From contig NZ_JAGGPU010000011.1 of assembly GCF_018613605.1 (NCBI RefSeq), positions 1 to 64,000 of the forward strand: a stretch of 64,000 nt of DNA. Reading direction: 5' to 3'. The position numbers were made by a program, and so were the translations under genes. Under the pieces are notes generated by a model that was not told the origin of the DNA, searched no databases, and saw only the letters and a list, made by a program, of their open reading frames with translations. This DNA comes from Pedobacter sp. ISL-64 (GTDB lineage: Bacteria > Bacteroidota > Bacteroidia > Sphingobacteriales > Sphingobacteriaceae). Every line of letters starts with the position of its first letter. The stretch's first letter is position 1. Shown here piece by piece: positions 19,073 through 27,496 of the stretch.

Positions 19073-19978
19073 TTTATTTGCTTTTGGCAATTATACCGTT
19101 TTTCCATTAAAATATTTATCCTTTGATCCAATAACTACACCTCGATTAATATTTATTCGTAATGATTGAATTTTTAGGCTCTCTTGCCTTATGTGATCGT
19201 AATGACGCTGTATCATAAATACAGAATTGTCATCCTGAAGGATGATTTTTTGTATAAAAACCAATATTAATAAAGTATATAATTTATTATTTTTTTACCC
19301 TACAGCTCATGCTTTCCTCGGCTCACCGCCGCCGATGGGCTCTTTCTTTTTTGAGTCAAAAAGACCAGCAGAGCTAGCTTGAACACAATTAAAAAAAACA
19401 GAGCAAGTGAAAAAACAAAAAACACCGGCTGAAAATTTATTCATTTGTATTATAGTTTTCAGCTGCATTCATGAGGGCTTCGCGGTTTTCTTTTGAAGTT
19501 AGTGGGTTGGCTGTTTCAGTGGAGCCCGAAAAATTTGTTAGGCCGGATTTAAGTGGAACGGAGATACGGTGCCACGGCCTAGTTGGGCTGAAATACGCAG
19601 TCGTCATAAACCGCTCATATTTAAATGAATACAAAATAAGGTCAATGGTGGACTGTCGAAGGGCCTGTTTAAATGCCTAGCAAGATGTTTCGACAAATTC
19701 GACCAGAATTACAAATATGATGCAGCCAGATCTTTTCTGCAAAAATAAACCCTGAAATGAATTACCTTCTGTGAGCTCGCTAAGACTCGGTTCAGGCTGA
19801 TAACACGGTGCTTAGATACCGGTAGTACTTTTCAAAAGGGATATTATTAATCGAACTGAGGACAATATGTAAGCCGGCCATTTTCTAGATAATGAGAAAC
19901 GGCAAACTGAAGGTTTTTCCGGAAATGAAGGTCAGTTTTTCTTTAAAGTATATTTTCTTTATGCCTTTCAGATAAAAA
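19073..19978. other. 906-base gene-poor stretch with repeat debris
   Basis: Contains GTCATCCTGAAGGATGA at about 19229 (short palindrome) and a GC-richer block at about 19300-19370 (CTCATGCTTTCCTCGGCTCA then CCGCCGCCGATGGGCTC) that looks like a decayed dispersed repeat. Two overlapping frames of 60-70 codons on opposite strands (19437-19680) have no domain and are not called. It probably represents repeat accumulation between peptidase E and the end of the polysaccharide operon. Confidence 0.5.
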
Positions 19979-20374
19979 CTAAGGCTGGGCGTTAGAGATC
20001 CTGGCTGCAGAAAGATATTTCCTTCGCTCATTTGTCCACTCTTTTAGCTTTGGAACAATATACAGGATTGCAAAGGCCAGTATCGAAATAACGGCCTGTA
20101 AAGAGAGGTTTATCTTGGTCACCGGATGAATATCTGCTTCACCCATTACCAGGTAAAGGCGGTATACACTCCTTATGATGATGAGTACCAACAAATATTT
20201 GCTCCATTTGAACCTTCGTTTGATCAGGATAAAAAGCAGATAACGCGTGATGAGGATTGATATAAAAATAACCAGCTCCTGCGTACTCTTATAATCATAG
20301 AAAAACAGATTTACTATCCCGATTAAAAAAGTAATTAAAATAAGATTAGAAGATAAGGAATACCTATTCTTCAT
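19979..20374 (-). CDS. Small integral membrane protein, unknown
   Basis: A 131-residue protein with four hydrophobic segments (about 8-25, 35-52, 59-77, 89-107) and a basic, soluble C-terminus (KLKEWTNERRKYLS). The ATG at 20374 (MKNRYSLSSN) is preferred over a TTG six codons upstream. I do not recognise the family. It is separated from the polysaccharide operon by the terminator at 20520, so it is transcribed on its own or by read-through. Codon use looks like its neighbours. Confidence 0.65.
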   Translation of the reverse strand: MKNRYSLSSNLILITFLIGIVNLFFYDYKSTQELVIFISILITRYLLFILIKRRFKWSKYLLVLIIIRSVYRLYLVMGEADIHPVTKINLSLQAVISILAFAILYIVPKLKEWTNERRKYLSAARISNAQP

Positions 20375-20519
20375 TAATTTAAAATTTACCAACTTAAATA
20401 GGTTTATGACGACAGACGATGCAAATGTCTTGATAATTTTTTAAATAAGATAATTTTGATTGTTAAGAAATCTTAAACCATTGATATTTGTCAATAAATA
20501 ATAAAATCGCTATTCAAAA

Positions 20520-20550
20520 AAAGCGGATTGCTGCTTTGGCAATCCGCTTT
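20520..20550 (-). terminator. Intrinsic terminator at the end of the polysaccharide operon
   Basis: AAAGCGGATTGC pairs over 12 bp with GCAATCCGCTTT across a seven-base loop. On the minus strand it is followed by TTTTTTTG. It lies 22 bases past the stop of the acetyltransferase gene, the last gene of the minus-strand block reaching back to about 56135. Confidence 0.92.
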
Positions 20551-20572
20551 ATATTTTAGCCTGAGTTTTGTA

Positions 20573-21154
20573 TTACGCTTTCATTACACGGTCTTTAACC
20601 TTTACCGCAGGGTTTCCCTGGTAAATGCTGTAAGACAATAAGTTTTTGTTCGCTACACCTCCCATGGTTAAAACCGCATGACTATGCAAAGTTACACCAG
20701 GACCAACTGTAGCTGCGGCACCAATCCAGGCTCCATCTTCCAGCACAATGGGGCCAGTCATTAAGTCGAAATTTGTGCGGCTATAATTGTGGTTTCCGGT
20801 AATGAGAACAGCCTGTTGCGAAATACAGCAGTTTTTTCCAATTTTTACCTGATCCAAATTGTCTATATAACAATCAGCCAGCCAGCTATAATCACCAATT
20901 TCCAGTTTCCATGGATATTTAATGTGAATGCCCGGTTTTATGCGTACCTCTTTACCAATCCTGCTACCAAATAACCGTAACAAAGCAACCAGTACTGAGC
21001 TGACTGGCATTAAACGGCTTTTAAAAAAGATAACATCCGTAAAGTACCATAAAACCTGCTTGAGGATGGGAGCGCCAACCTTAAAATCGCCAGTATCAAA
21101 ATTCTTATGTAGCTGTGTTTCTAGCAATTTTTCCTCTTTATTTGTTGTTGGCAA
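20573..21154 (-). CDS. WcaF-like sugar/polysaccharide O-acetyltransferase
   Basis: Hexapeptide-repeat acetyltransferase (left-handed beta-helix, acetyl-CoA dependent) of the WcaF-like colanic-acid type, 193 residues. The N-terminal region (LWYFTDVIFFKSRLMPVSSV) is typical of this subgroup. Isoleucine-patch repeats run from about residue 70 to 170 (VRIKPGIHIKYPWKLEIGDY, IGKNCCISQQAVLITGNHNY, IVLEDGAWIGAAATVGPGV, SHAVLTMGGVANKNL); the His in GNHNY is the likely catalytic base. No ATG lies in frame before the conserved part: the frame opens with TTG at 21154, 17 bases inside the exosortase gene. It is likely translationally coupled to it. Expected to decorate the polysaccharide. Confidence 0.88.
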   Translation of the reverse strand: MPTTNKEEKLLETQLHKNFDTGDFKVGAPILKQVLWYFTDVIFFKSRLMPVSSVLVALLRLFGSRIGKEVRIKPGIHIKYPWKLEIGDYSWLADCYIDNLDQVKIGKNCCISQQAVLITGNHNYSRTNFDLMTGPIVLEDGAWIGAAATVGPGVTLHSHAVLTMGGVANKNLLSYSIYQGNPAVKVKDRVMKA

Positions 21155-21734
21155 TGGTTTGATTTTTAACTAATTTATTGCTTTTCCTGATCCAAAAATA
21201 TAACATTGCGAAAATGCAGATGTATACAATGATATTAAAAATTTCGTGGTGATAGGTAAAATTGTTCCGCTGGGATTTAAAGAAAGCCATTAATACACCC
21301 AAACCGGCAATGCGCAGTACATTCAGAACGTAGATGGCAATAAAACCGATCACCAGCATTTTAAAAGTCGATTTCCATGTCGCTGGGAATGCCAGTACAA
21401 AAGCGGCCAAAAAACTCATTACACCAAGGCCAAGGCAGGAATAATTCACACGCAGATAAGGCCCGGATACTACCATAACGTCCATTTCGTTATAAATGGC
21501 ATAAAAGCCAAAAGCTTTAATTATCCATACTGCAGGTACAATTAACGCTGTTTTTAAGCCCTGGATATAATCAAAATGATTAGCAATATAGGCATTATAA
21601 AATCTGGAACCAGGTGTCATTACACTGTTCATAAACAGATTACCCTGACTAAAGAGGATGTATAGTATAAACAGGGCAACCACAAATTTGATGGCCTTCT
21701 TATTCGCTTCTTTTTTCGCTTCTTCTGGGGTCAT
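21138..21734 (-). CDS. xrtY: Exosortase/archaeosortase family protein, probably exosortase Y
   Basis: Integral membrane cysteine transpeptidase of the exosortase family, 198 residues with about six to seven helices. The three catalytic residues are visible: Cys100 in RVNYSCLGLGVMSFLAA, Arg141 in YVLNVLRIAGLG and His162/163 in FTYHHEIFNIIVY. Exosortases cut tripartite C-terminal sorting signals and transfer the protein to an unknown acceptor. It overlaps the GT2 gene upstream by four bases (ATGA) and the acetyltransferase downstream, near a Wzy-like gene, a setting I recall for exosortase Y in Pedobacter-like genomes. The likely substrates are the four small proteins at 56493-59042. The family is clear; the Y subtype is from memory and less certain. 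Confidence 0.9.
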   Translation of the reverse strand: MTPEEAKKEANKKAIKFVVALFILYILFSQGNLFMNSVMTPGSRFYNAYIANHFDYIQGLKTALIVPAVWIIKAFGFYAIYNEMDVMVVSGPYLRVNYSCLGLGVMSFLAAFVLAFPATWKSTFKMLVIGFIAIYVLNVLRIAGLGVLMAFFKSQRNNFTYHHEIFNIIVYICIFAMLYFWIRKSNKLVKNQTIANNK

Positions 21735-22609
21735 ATGTTATCAGCATTTATAATGTAACTTCTGTTTTTTTGAATTACTTTAATTTTTTTATCTACCAGT
21801 TTTCTGAACCAGAAGCCTTGAAGATAATGGAACTTAATACCCGTGCTTCCGTCAAATATGCCCAGTTTAAAAAACATCCGGTAGCCAAAGTAAAGATAGG
21901 GGCGAAACCCTAGTGGAAGTTTCCACCACAATTGTTTTAACCATGCCCGCTTTTCATCGGGACTGCCTAGTAAGTTAGGCTTTAAACTTTGTGCGCGCAA
22001 CTTTAACATCCTTTCTACCTCTTCCTGCGCCACCAGATCACTATAACGTTCGTGTTTGGCTTTCCAAAAAGCAATGTCATTCTCTTTTAGGTTTTCTTCC
22101 AAAATCCAGCCTTTCTTCCAGATTTTGGTCTTACCCGGTACAATAAAACGGTGATCCATGTTTTCGTTGAGATCAGAAAACCCGATCCCTGTCCTGAACA
22201 TTTTTAAAAGGTAAAAAGGGTAGAAGGTACCAAACCTGATCCAGCTTCCCTGAAAGAAATTTTTGCGGTTAAAGTAAATACCGTTAATACCGAGATGATC
22301 TTCCTCTTTAAAATTGGCCAGCATTTCGAACAGCTCAGGCGTAACCGTTTGATCAGCATCGAGGCCGATTGTCCAAGGGGATTCTACTTTAAAGTTTTTT
22401 AAAGCGAAATCCCATTGTTTTGGGTGGTTTATAAAAGGGTTTTGTTTCACCTCAGCACCATAGCGATCAGCAATTTTCAAGGTTTCGTCGGTACTTCCGC
22501 TGTCCAAAATGAACATTCTCGCATTTAAGGCTTTGATAGACTCTAACAATCTGGGCAGATGGATCTGCTCATTAAAGGTTAAAATGATAAAGCTAAAATT
22601 TCGGTTCAT
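21731..22609 (-). CDS. Glycosyltransferase family 2 (WaaE/KdtX-like)
   Basis: GT-A fold inverting transferase, 292 residues. The N-terminus FSFIILTFNEQIHLPRLLES and ILDSGSTDETLKIADRYGAEV are the nucleotide-binding part, and GLDADQTVTPELFEML holds the DxD motif. This subgroup resembles the beta-glycosyltransferases of LPS core synthesis. The C-terminal third is basic and amphipathic (KQLWWKLPLGFRPYLYFG, FHYLQGFWFRKLVDKK), consistent with membrane association. It is the gene directly before the exosortase (ATGA overlap) and seven bases after the preceding GT4 gene. Donor and acceptor cannot be told. Confidence 0.9.
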   Translation of the reverse strand: MNRNFSFIILTFNEQIHLPRLLESIKALNARMFILDSGSTDETLKIADRYGAEVKQNPFINHPKQWDFALKNFKVESPWTIGLDADQTVTPELFEMLANFKEEDHLGINGIYFNRKNFFQGSWIRFGTFYPFYLLKMFRTGIGFSDLNENMDHRFIVPGKTKIWKKGWILEENLKENDIAFWKAKHERYSDLVAQEEVERMLKLRAQSLKPNLLGSPDEKRAWLKQLWWKLPLGFRPYLYFGYRMFFKLGIFDGSTGIKFHYLQGFWFRKLVDKKIKVIQKNRSYIINADNI

Positions 22610-22616
22610 ATCAGGA

Positions 22617-23918
22617 TTAAAGTGCTATTGGGCTAGCTAGAATTTCTTTGTAAAGTTCAACATATTGTTTAACCAATGTATCATCGTTAAAATCAGCATT
22701 GATTTGCAATGGAGCAGTACTTCTGATTTTTTTTCTTTTTTCAATATCCTGCTGAGCAGAAACTATTCCGGTTTTGATCTCTTCAATGCCTAACCCTGTA
22801 ATCCACCCCAGGTTTTTAGCTGAGACATAATCAGCAAGGCCAACAAATTTGCTGATGAGTACGGGCGTACCCACACTTAAACTTTCTACCACTACGTTGG
22901 CAAAATTTTCATTGTAAGAAGTGAGCACAGTTAAATCATGCATGGCCATTAAGTTAAACTTATCCGCATTACTCACCTGTCCAAGCCAGGTAATGCGCTC
23001 GCTAAGTTTCAGCTTTTCAGCCTTGTCTTTTAAACTTTGTACATATTCTTCTTTTCCTGTACCTCCAATAGTTAATCTCCAAGGGATATCAACAAGTGCT
23101 AAGGCCTCAAAAAGCAACTCAAGCCCCTTCTTTTTTTCAATGCGCGAAAGAAATATAATGTTAAAAATTAGAGATTCTTGATACTTGCCACTCGCTATCT
23201 GATACCCACTATCTGCTACTCCTGAACCTAAACTAACCAAATTGGCAATTACCCTGATGCTTTTAGGTTGCACTATCGTTAAAATATCTCTTTTTTCCTG
23301 TTCGCTGGTGGCGTGGATATGGCAGTATTTTAATAAACGTTCTCCCAATAATTTATGGATGATTTTTTTTGGAAATGAATTCCGGTTACCAAATGTATAG
23401 GAGGTGAGCATGCCTCTAGGAGATAAAACCACTGGTATTTTATACCACATAGCCACTAAACAACTCAATACTGAAACTAAATTCCACCAGGCATGGATGT
23501 GTACAATATTCCCCTCCTCTGGAGGGGTGTCTGTAAGACGGGGTGGTCCTTTTAGGTTTTGATTGGTTGTGTTTAATTTGTTATGTTGAGCTGAGCCTGC
23601 ACTGAGCTTGACGAAGTGTCGAAGGATCTTCCTTCTTAAGGACCGCAACAAACCTGGCGAAAAATGGCTGTGATCTTTTGTCCAGCGTTTAAAATAAGTA
23701 ACCTTTACACCCTCTACTAGTACAGGTTTATCTATCGCCATGTCTAGCTCATTTGTTCCATTTGCCGTTGTAGTTAATATTTGCACCTCATTAACGCCTA
23801 ACCCCTCACTCCTCACGGCTAACCCACCTAAGGCCTCGCATAACTTCCCTACACTCTGTATGGGGCCGCCGTAAATGTATGCGGGTTTATAAGAAGCAGT
23901 AATATGAATAATTTTCAA
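22617..23918 (-). CDS. Glycosyltransferase family 4 with in-frame repeat insertions
   Basis: GT-B retaining transferase, 433 residues from the TTG at 23918 (MKIIHITASYKPAYIYGGP); the frame can extend six codons to another TTG. The C-terminal domain has SRIEKKKGLELLFEAL, IGGTGKEEYV and NENFANVVVESLSVGTPVLIS (E-x7-E type). From memory, an XrtY-associated glycosyltransferase of this kind exists, which fits the context. Odd feature: three segments look foreign and correspond to repeat DNA read in frame. They are about residues 31-43 (from a TAACCCC-like array), about 93-136 (containing two palindromic elements) and about 231-248 (from a GATACTTG/CTATCTGATACC type repeat). The gene remains open, and the insertions fall in probable loops. 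Activity may or may not be kept. Confidence 0.88.
   Translation of the reverse strand: MKIIHITASYKPAYIYGGPIQSVGKLCEALGGLAVRSEGLGVNEVQILTTTANGTNELDMAIDKPVLVEGVKVTYFKRWTKDHSHFSPGLLRSLRRKILRHFVKLSAGSAQHNKLNTTNQNLKGPPRLTDTPPEEGNIVHIHAWWNLVSVLSCLVAMWYKIPVVLSPRGMLTSYTFGNRNSFPKKIIHKLLGERLLKYCHIHATSEQEKRDILTIVQPKSIRVIANLVSLGSGVADSGYQIASGKYQESLIFNIIFLSRIEKKKGLELLFEALALVDIPWRLTIGGTGKEEYVQSLKDKAEKLKLSERITWLGQVSNADKFNLMAMHDLTVLTSYNENFANVVVESLSVGTPVLISKFVGLADYVSAKNLGWITGLGIEEIKTGIVSAQQDIEKRKKIRSTAPLQINADFNDDTLVKQYVELYKEILASPIAL
23176..23224. repeat. Degenerate TACTTG/CTATCTG repeat inside a glycosyltransferase gene
   Basis: TTGATACTTGCCACTCGCTA is followed by TCTGATACCCACTATCTGCT: a degenerate short-period array encoding about 16 residues (DSGYQIASGKYQES). 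It interrupts a normal GT4 hinge region in frame. Confidence 0.6.
23511..23638. repeat. Palindromic dispersed repeats inside a glycosyltransferase gene
   Basis: Two elements lie in the coding frame. CCCCTCCTCTGGAGGGG is a 7-bp stem with a 3-base loop. CTGAGCCTGCACTGAGCTTG followed by ACGAAGTGTCGAAGGATC is the 'CTTCGACACTTCGTCAAGCT' type element common between genes in Pedobacter-like genomes. The segment encodes about 43 low-complexity residues and the reading frame is preserved. Confidence 0.75.
23791..23826. repeat. TAACCCC-like array inside a glycosyltransferase gene
   Basis: TTAACGCCTAACCCCTCACT followed by CCTCACGGCTAACCCA matches the telomere-like arrays found at gene ends elsewhere in the locus. 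Here it is read in frame as part of LAVRSEGLGVNE. Confidence 0.65.
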
Positions 23919-23936
23919 TATGAATTCTTTAAACAA

Positions 23937-23984
23937 CTAACCCCTAACCAGCTAAACACTAATCCCCTAAACCCTAACCCCCTA
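23937..23984. repeat. Telomere-like TAACCCC array at a stop codon
   Basis: Degenerate units CTAACCCCTAACCAGCTAAA and CTAATCCCCTAAACCCTAAC fill the junction between the Wzy-like gene and the next glycosyltransferase. The first TAG of the array, read on the minus strand, is the stop codon of the Wzy-like gene. Confidence 0.8.
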
Positions 23985-25397
23985 ATCAAACACAGGCTTC
24001 AATACCTTTATGGTTCTAAGCAGATAAAAAAGAAACCACATAATTACATAACCCCAAAAGATGTTGTTGAACATAAATTCGAAGTTATTTCCCCGCCAGA
24101 GACCTTGGAAAATGCTATTGAACATAATCACACAACCCAGTTCGTAACCACCAAATAAACTTTCGGCTAAATCAGATAAATGTTGAACCAACATTCCGTA
24201 TAGGAGCATAAAGAAAAATACACCAACTATACCCCAGCTTAAATAGGCATCAACTACGGGGCGAGTTTTTGCCGAAACTGCCGACATTTGATGTGCCACA
24301 CCTGCATCGTAAACACGCTGCATGGAAACGGTTTCCATACTGGGTTTACCCGACCAGAAAATTCTGGGAATCAGTCCTTCTAAAGAATTTTCGACAATCT
24401 CCCAGTCATAATAGGGGTGATGATCAGGTACAAAATCTACAAATTGAGTAAACATTTCTAATTCGCTCAGTCTCCTGGTAAGGAAGCCCCAGTTCGTATC
24501 TTCAATCTGTTCCTCATTATCAAGGTTGATATTTTCAAAGGCCTGATTTTGTGCCTCTTCTGCACTTACTTCTCCACCCCAGCTTTGCCTAACCGTATTA
24601 TTATATGTCGGCAAGAAATAAAGTAATATATAGGCCACAGGGATAGCCAAATAGAGAATCAATTTCTTATAATAAGGAAAAAAAACGCAGGCAATGACAA
24701 TAACATTAATAATAATAGGCTCTTTATATCCTGATAATGAAGCATGGATAAAATTAAGGATGAAAATAGTAGCACCTATGCCAAGGTATTTGATGTTTTT
24801 TGTATTAAATCCTTTAACAAATAATACTGCTGCACAGGATATTCCGACCAGTGTAAGCGGGAGTGCAATTTGGCTAAGTCCTGAAAAATTTTGAGCTAAC
24901 GATCCTATTGCAAATACAATAATACTGAGCCAGATTAAAAAATCATCATTGTCATCAAAGGCTTTTATACTCTTAATTTTAATGCGATTCTTTTGAACCA
25001 AAAGCATACCAGTAGCCAATGTCGCATGTGCCATTAAACTCATGCGTTGGCAACTGGCAATCAGTGCAGTTTGTTCACTTTCTTTAAACTGTGCGCCATA
25101 ATTAACTTCAGTTAAATACCGGTAGCCTAAGTGATCCATAAAATAAAATATGGAAGTGGTACACATAAATCCTGCAAAAATGAGCTGGGTAAGAAATAAA
25201 GGCCGCATAATTTGCTTATGGATAGGCAAATCGCGATTAATAATCGCTGCCGGCGATAATATGGTCGTATAAAAAATAAAGAGTGAGCCAAACCATGCGA
25301 CAAAATAAGAAATAATCGGGCTGTTGATTAATAAGTACGAAACCAGTACTGGAAAGTATAAGGTTATAATGAGTTTGGTAGGATTGTTATTTTGCAT
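23982..25397 (-). CDS. Wzy-like polymerase, exosortase-associated
   Basis: A 471-residue polytopic membrane protein with about 12 hydrophobic segments and one long soluble loop (about residues 285-385, EDTNWGFLTRRLSELEMFTQF through WSGKPSMETVSMQRV) before the last helices. This is the layout of Wzy/O-antigen polymerases, which join lipid-linked repeat units in the periplasm. I recall an 'exosortase Y-associated Wzy-like' family, which would fit its place three genes from the exosortase. The chosen ATG at 25397 (MQNNNPTK) lies inside the end of the preceding gene (11-base overlap). The stop codon is part of the telomere-like array that follows. The polymerase role is inferred from topology. 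Confidence 0.82.
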   Translation of the reverse strand: MQNNNPTKLIITLYFPVLVSYLLINSPIISYFVAWFGSLFIFYTTILSPAAIINRDLPIHKQIMRPLFLTQLIFAGFMCTTSIFYFMDHLGYRYLTEVNYGAQFKESEQTALIASCQRMSLMAHATLATGMLLVQKNRIKIKSIKAFDDNDDFLIWLSIIVFAIGSLAQNFSGLSQIALPLTLVGISCAAVLFVKGFNTKNIKYLGIGATIFILNFIHASLSGYKEPIIINVIVIACVFFPYYKKLILYLAIPVAYILLYFLPTYNNTVRQSWGGEVSAEEAQNQAFENINLDNEEQIEDTNWGFLTRRLSELEMFTQFVDFVPDHHPYYDWEIVENSLEGLIPRIFWSGKPSMETVSMQRVYDAGVAHQMSAVSAKTRPVVDAYLSWGIVGVFFFMLLYGMLVQHLSDLAESLFGGYELGCVIMFNSIFQGLWRGNNFEFMFNNIFWGYVIMWFLFYLLRTIKVLKPVFD

Positions 25398-26688
25398 GTT
25401 TATTTTGGATGGTATCAACAATCACTTTCACTTGTTTTGCAAATGACCATTTTTGGATAATTTCATGTGAAGTCAATCCCATTTGCGCTAATTTATCTTT
25501 ATTTTCAGTTAGCGTTTTTAGTTTTTGTTTAAGATCAGTTAAATCACCTGATTTAAATACTTCTCCATTAACTCTCAGTTTAACTAAATCTATAGCACAG
25601 CCAACTTTATTAGAGACCAATACTGCCTTTTTTGAAGCCATGGCTTCATTAACAGCCAATCCCCAGGTTTCGCTCAAAGATGGTAAACAAAATAAATCAC
25701 ATGCCTGATATACAACTGGCATTGTTGTTTGATTCTGAAAATCCATAAAGTGAATCCTCTTTTTTATACTGTCATCCTGATTGTTAATATCGTCATCCTG
25801 AGTGTAGTCGAAGGGCTTTTCATTGATGTTTTCCTCCCAACTCCGAACTTCCAATTCCGAACTACTTTCATTGTCATCCTGAGCGTAGTCGAAGGATCTC
25901 TTGGTTCCTAATCCCTCAACTTTCCTTTTCAAACTCCCCTCTAACACCCCATTTCCAACAAAAAGTAAATGTGTATTTTTCAAGTCAAGGTTAATAAAAG
26001 CATCTAATAAAATGAAAGGATTTTTAACAAGATCAAATTTGCCTGCAAAAAGTATTAGTATTTCCTTAGGAGCCATGCCAAGCTTGCCTCTTAAGGAACT
26101 AGCTTCTACACCTCTATCTTCTGCAAATCGTTCATTGTCTATCGCATGCGGCGCAAAAACCAATTGTTTTTCTAACAGACCATACTTTTTGAAATAATTC
26201 TTGTTTTGCTTCCCTACATAAAAAGCCAGGCCAATGTGGCGATATACCCATTTAAGAAAAATCTTTTTTAAGATAGATTTTAAACCAAATTGATAATTGA
26301 GTAAGGTAGAATCACCTCTGAAATAGACTGGGATTTTCCCTTTAAAATATTGAATTGCCTTTAAATGGCTGCGCCATGCCCACCCATAAACTAAAATGGC
26401 ATCAGGTTTAAAGCTTTGGACCGTATCTATCAGATGAGGATTCACAATACCATTGAAATGATGCGTGCCTTTATCTTTAGCTATGTTTTCTACAAACGTA
26501 GAATCGTATCCGTCTAAAAGTGGTAAATCCCATTCAACTTGTTTTTTAAAACCAGCATCAAATTTATTTACAGAGGCTTTTCCCCAAGTATAAAATACTT
26601 TTAAATCAAGCTCTTTTGCCATCAACTGAAACACTGGTGCATAGTATTGAATAGGATGTGTAGTAATTATAGCCAGTTTTTTAATCAT
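25387..26688 (-). CDS. Glycosyltransferase family 4 with a 50-residue repeat-derived insertion
   Basis: GT-B retaining transferase, 433 residues. N-terminal domain begins IIKKLAIITTHPIQYYAPVF-like (ATG at 26688); the donor-binding domain has ILFAGKFDLVKNPFILLDAF, LLFVGNGVLEGSL and PSLSETWGLAVNEAMASKKAV (E-x7-E). Between the GNG strand and the next conserved block (RIHFMDFQNQTTMPVVYQAC), about residues 255-306, an Asp/Asn/Ser-rich segment is inserted. Its DNA consists of two GTCATCCTGAGnGTAGTCGA palindromic elements, a third partial copy and a CGAACTTCC-type short repeat. Reading frame is kept and no stop arises. It overlaps the FkbM gene upstream by eight bases. The insertion lies in a surface loop by comparison with normal GT4 spacing. 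Confidence 0.9.
   Translation of the reverse strand: MIKKLAIITTHPIQYYAPVFQLMAKELDLKVFYTWGKASVNKFDAGFKKQVEWDLPLLDGYDSTFVENIAKDKGTHHFNGIVNPHLIDTVQSFKPDAILVYGWAWRSHLKAIQYFKGKIPVYFRGDSTLLNYQFGLKSILKKIFLKWVYRHIGLAFYVGKQNKNYFKKYGLLEKQLVFAPHAIDNERFAEDRGVEASSLRGKLGMAPKEILILFAGKFDLVKNPFILLDAFINLDLKNTHLLFVGNGVLEGSLKRKVEGLGTKRSFDYAQDDNESSSELEVRSWEENINEKPFDYTQDDDINNQDDSIKKRIHFMDFQNQTTMPVVYQACDLFCLPSLSETWGLAVNEAMASKKAVLVSNKVGCAIDLVKLRVNGEVFKSGDLTDLKQKLKTLTENKDKLAQMGLTSHEIIQKWSFAKQVKVIVDTIQNKHAK
25771..25925. repeat. Cluster of dispersed repeats read in frame in a glycosyltransferase gene
   Basis: GTCATCCTGA occurs three times (25771, 25792, 25873); the last two continue as GTGTAGTCGAAGGG and GCGTAGTCGAAGGATC. 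Between them CCAACTCCGAACTTCCAATT and CCGAACTACT form a short-period GAACTtCC array. CCTAATCCCTCAAC follows. All are within the coding frame of the gene at 25387-26688. Confidence 0.8.
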
Positions 26689-27496
26689 TAGGTACAGCTA
26701 AAATATTACCTGAAACTAAATTTTCAAAGTTGATGATTTTCCTCAACCCATTTCTATGGATATATTCAAAACCATAATTTAATGAAGTCAGTAAGATAAA
26801 TATATAATCCTCTGCTCGACCAGTTTTTATATGGTAATGTTTATCGTACTCGAAAATAATTTTTGGCTTATTTTTCTTTATTGTTTCTATCAACCCATCT
26901 AAAACAAAACTTTCATAACCTTCAACATCAATTTTTATGAAGTCGACTTTTCGATCTACAATAATTTCATCTCCTACGAAGCACTTTATAGAAACGTTGC
27001 CATTTTGGTCGAATAGATTGTAGGCGCCAGGATTGGTGCTCTTTAAATCTGCTTGGATTTTAATTTGCTCATTTTTATTACTTAAAGCAATATTATGAGA
27101 GGTAATATTTGTGAAATTATTTAACTCAATATTTTTCCTGAGGGCAAGATAATTATGTGGAACAGGCTCAAAGGCAGTTACTCTACCCATATTTCCTGTA
27201 AGTTGAGCAAAATATATGGTATGAAATCCAATATTTGCTCCGATGTCTAAAATATGGTCGCCTGGTTTAATAATGGATTTAAAAACTTTTTTAAGTTCAG
27301 GTTCGTAATCTCCTGTATATGCAATTTTTCCTCCAATCCATGTTGAAGTATCGCAATAGATTTTGAAATTACCCTCTAATGGTTCGTCAATTTGGACTGC
27401 TTTTTTAAATTTATGCTTAGTAAAAAGATAATTAAATATTCTATCCTGCCCTCTAAAAAAAGGTCTTTTTAAAATAAATTTATAAATGGATTGCAT
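26681..27496 (-). CDS. FkbM family methyltransferase
   Basis: SAM-dependent O-methyltransferase of the FkbM family, 271 residues. Motif I is DHILDIGANIGFHTIYFAQL, followed by the FkbM-typical VTAFEPVPHNYLALRKNIELN and the later KVDFIKIDVEGYESFVLDGL. These enzymes often methylate sugar hydroxyls in surface glycans. Its ATG abuts the stop of the preceding GT gene and its end overlaps the next GT by eight bases. One of four FkbM enzymes in this operon. Confidence 0.9.
   Translation of the reverse strand: MQSIYKFILKRPFFRGQDRIFNYLFTKHKFKKAVQIDEPLEGNFKIYCDTSTWIGGKIAYTGDYEPELKKVFKSIIKPGDHILDIGANIGFHTIYFAQLTGNMGRVTAFEPVPHNYLALRKNIELNNFTNITSHNIALSNKNEQIKIQADLKSTNPGAYNLFDQNGNVSIKCFVGDEIIVDRKVDFIKIDVEGYESFVLDGLIETIKKNKPKIIFEYDKHYHIKTGRAEDYIFILLTSLNYGFEYIHRNGLRKIINFENLVSGNILAVPND

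Noticed and set aside
19437..19680. Overlapping frames of 60-70 codons on both strands
   Set aside because: They lie in a repeat-like region, and neither strand shows protein features.
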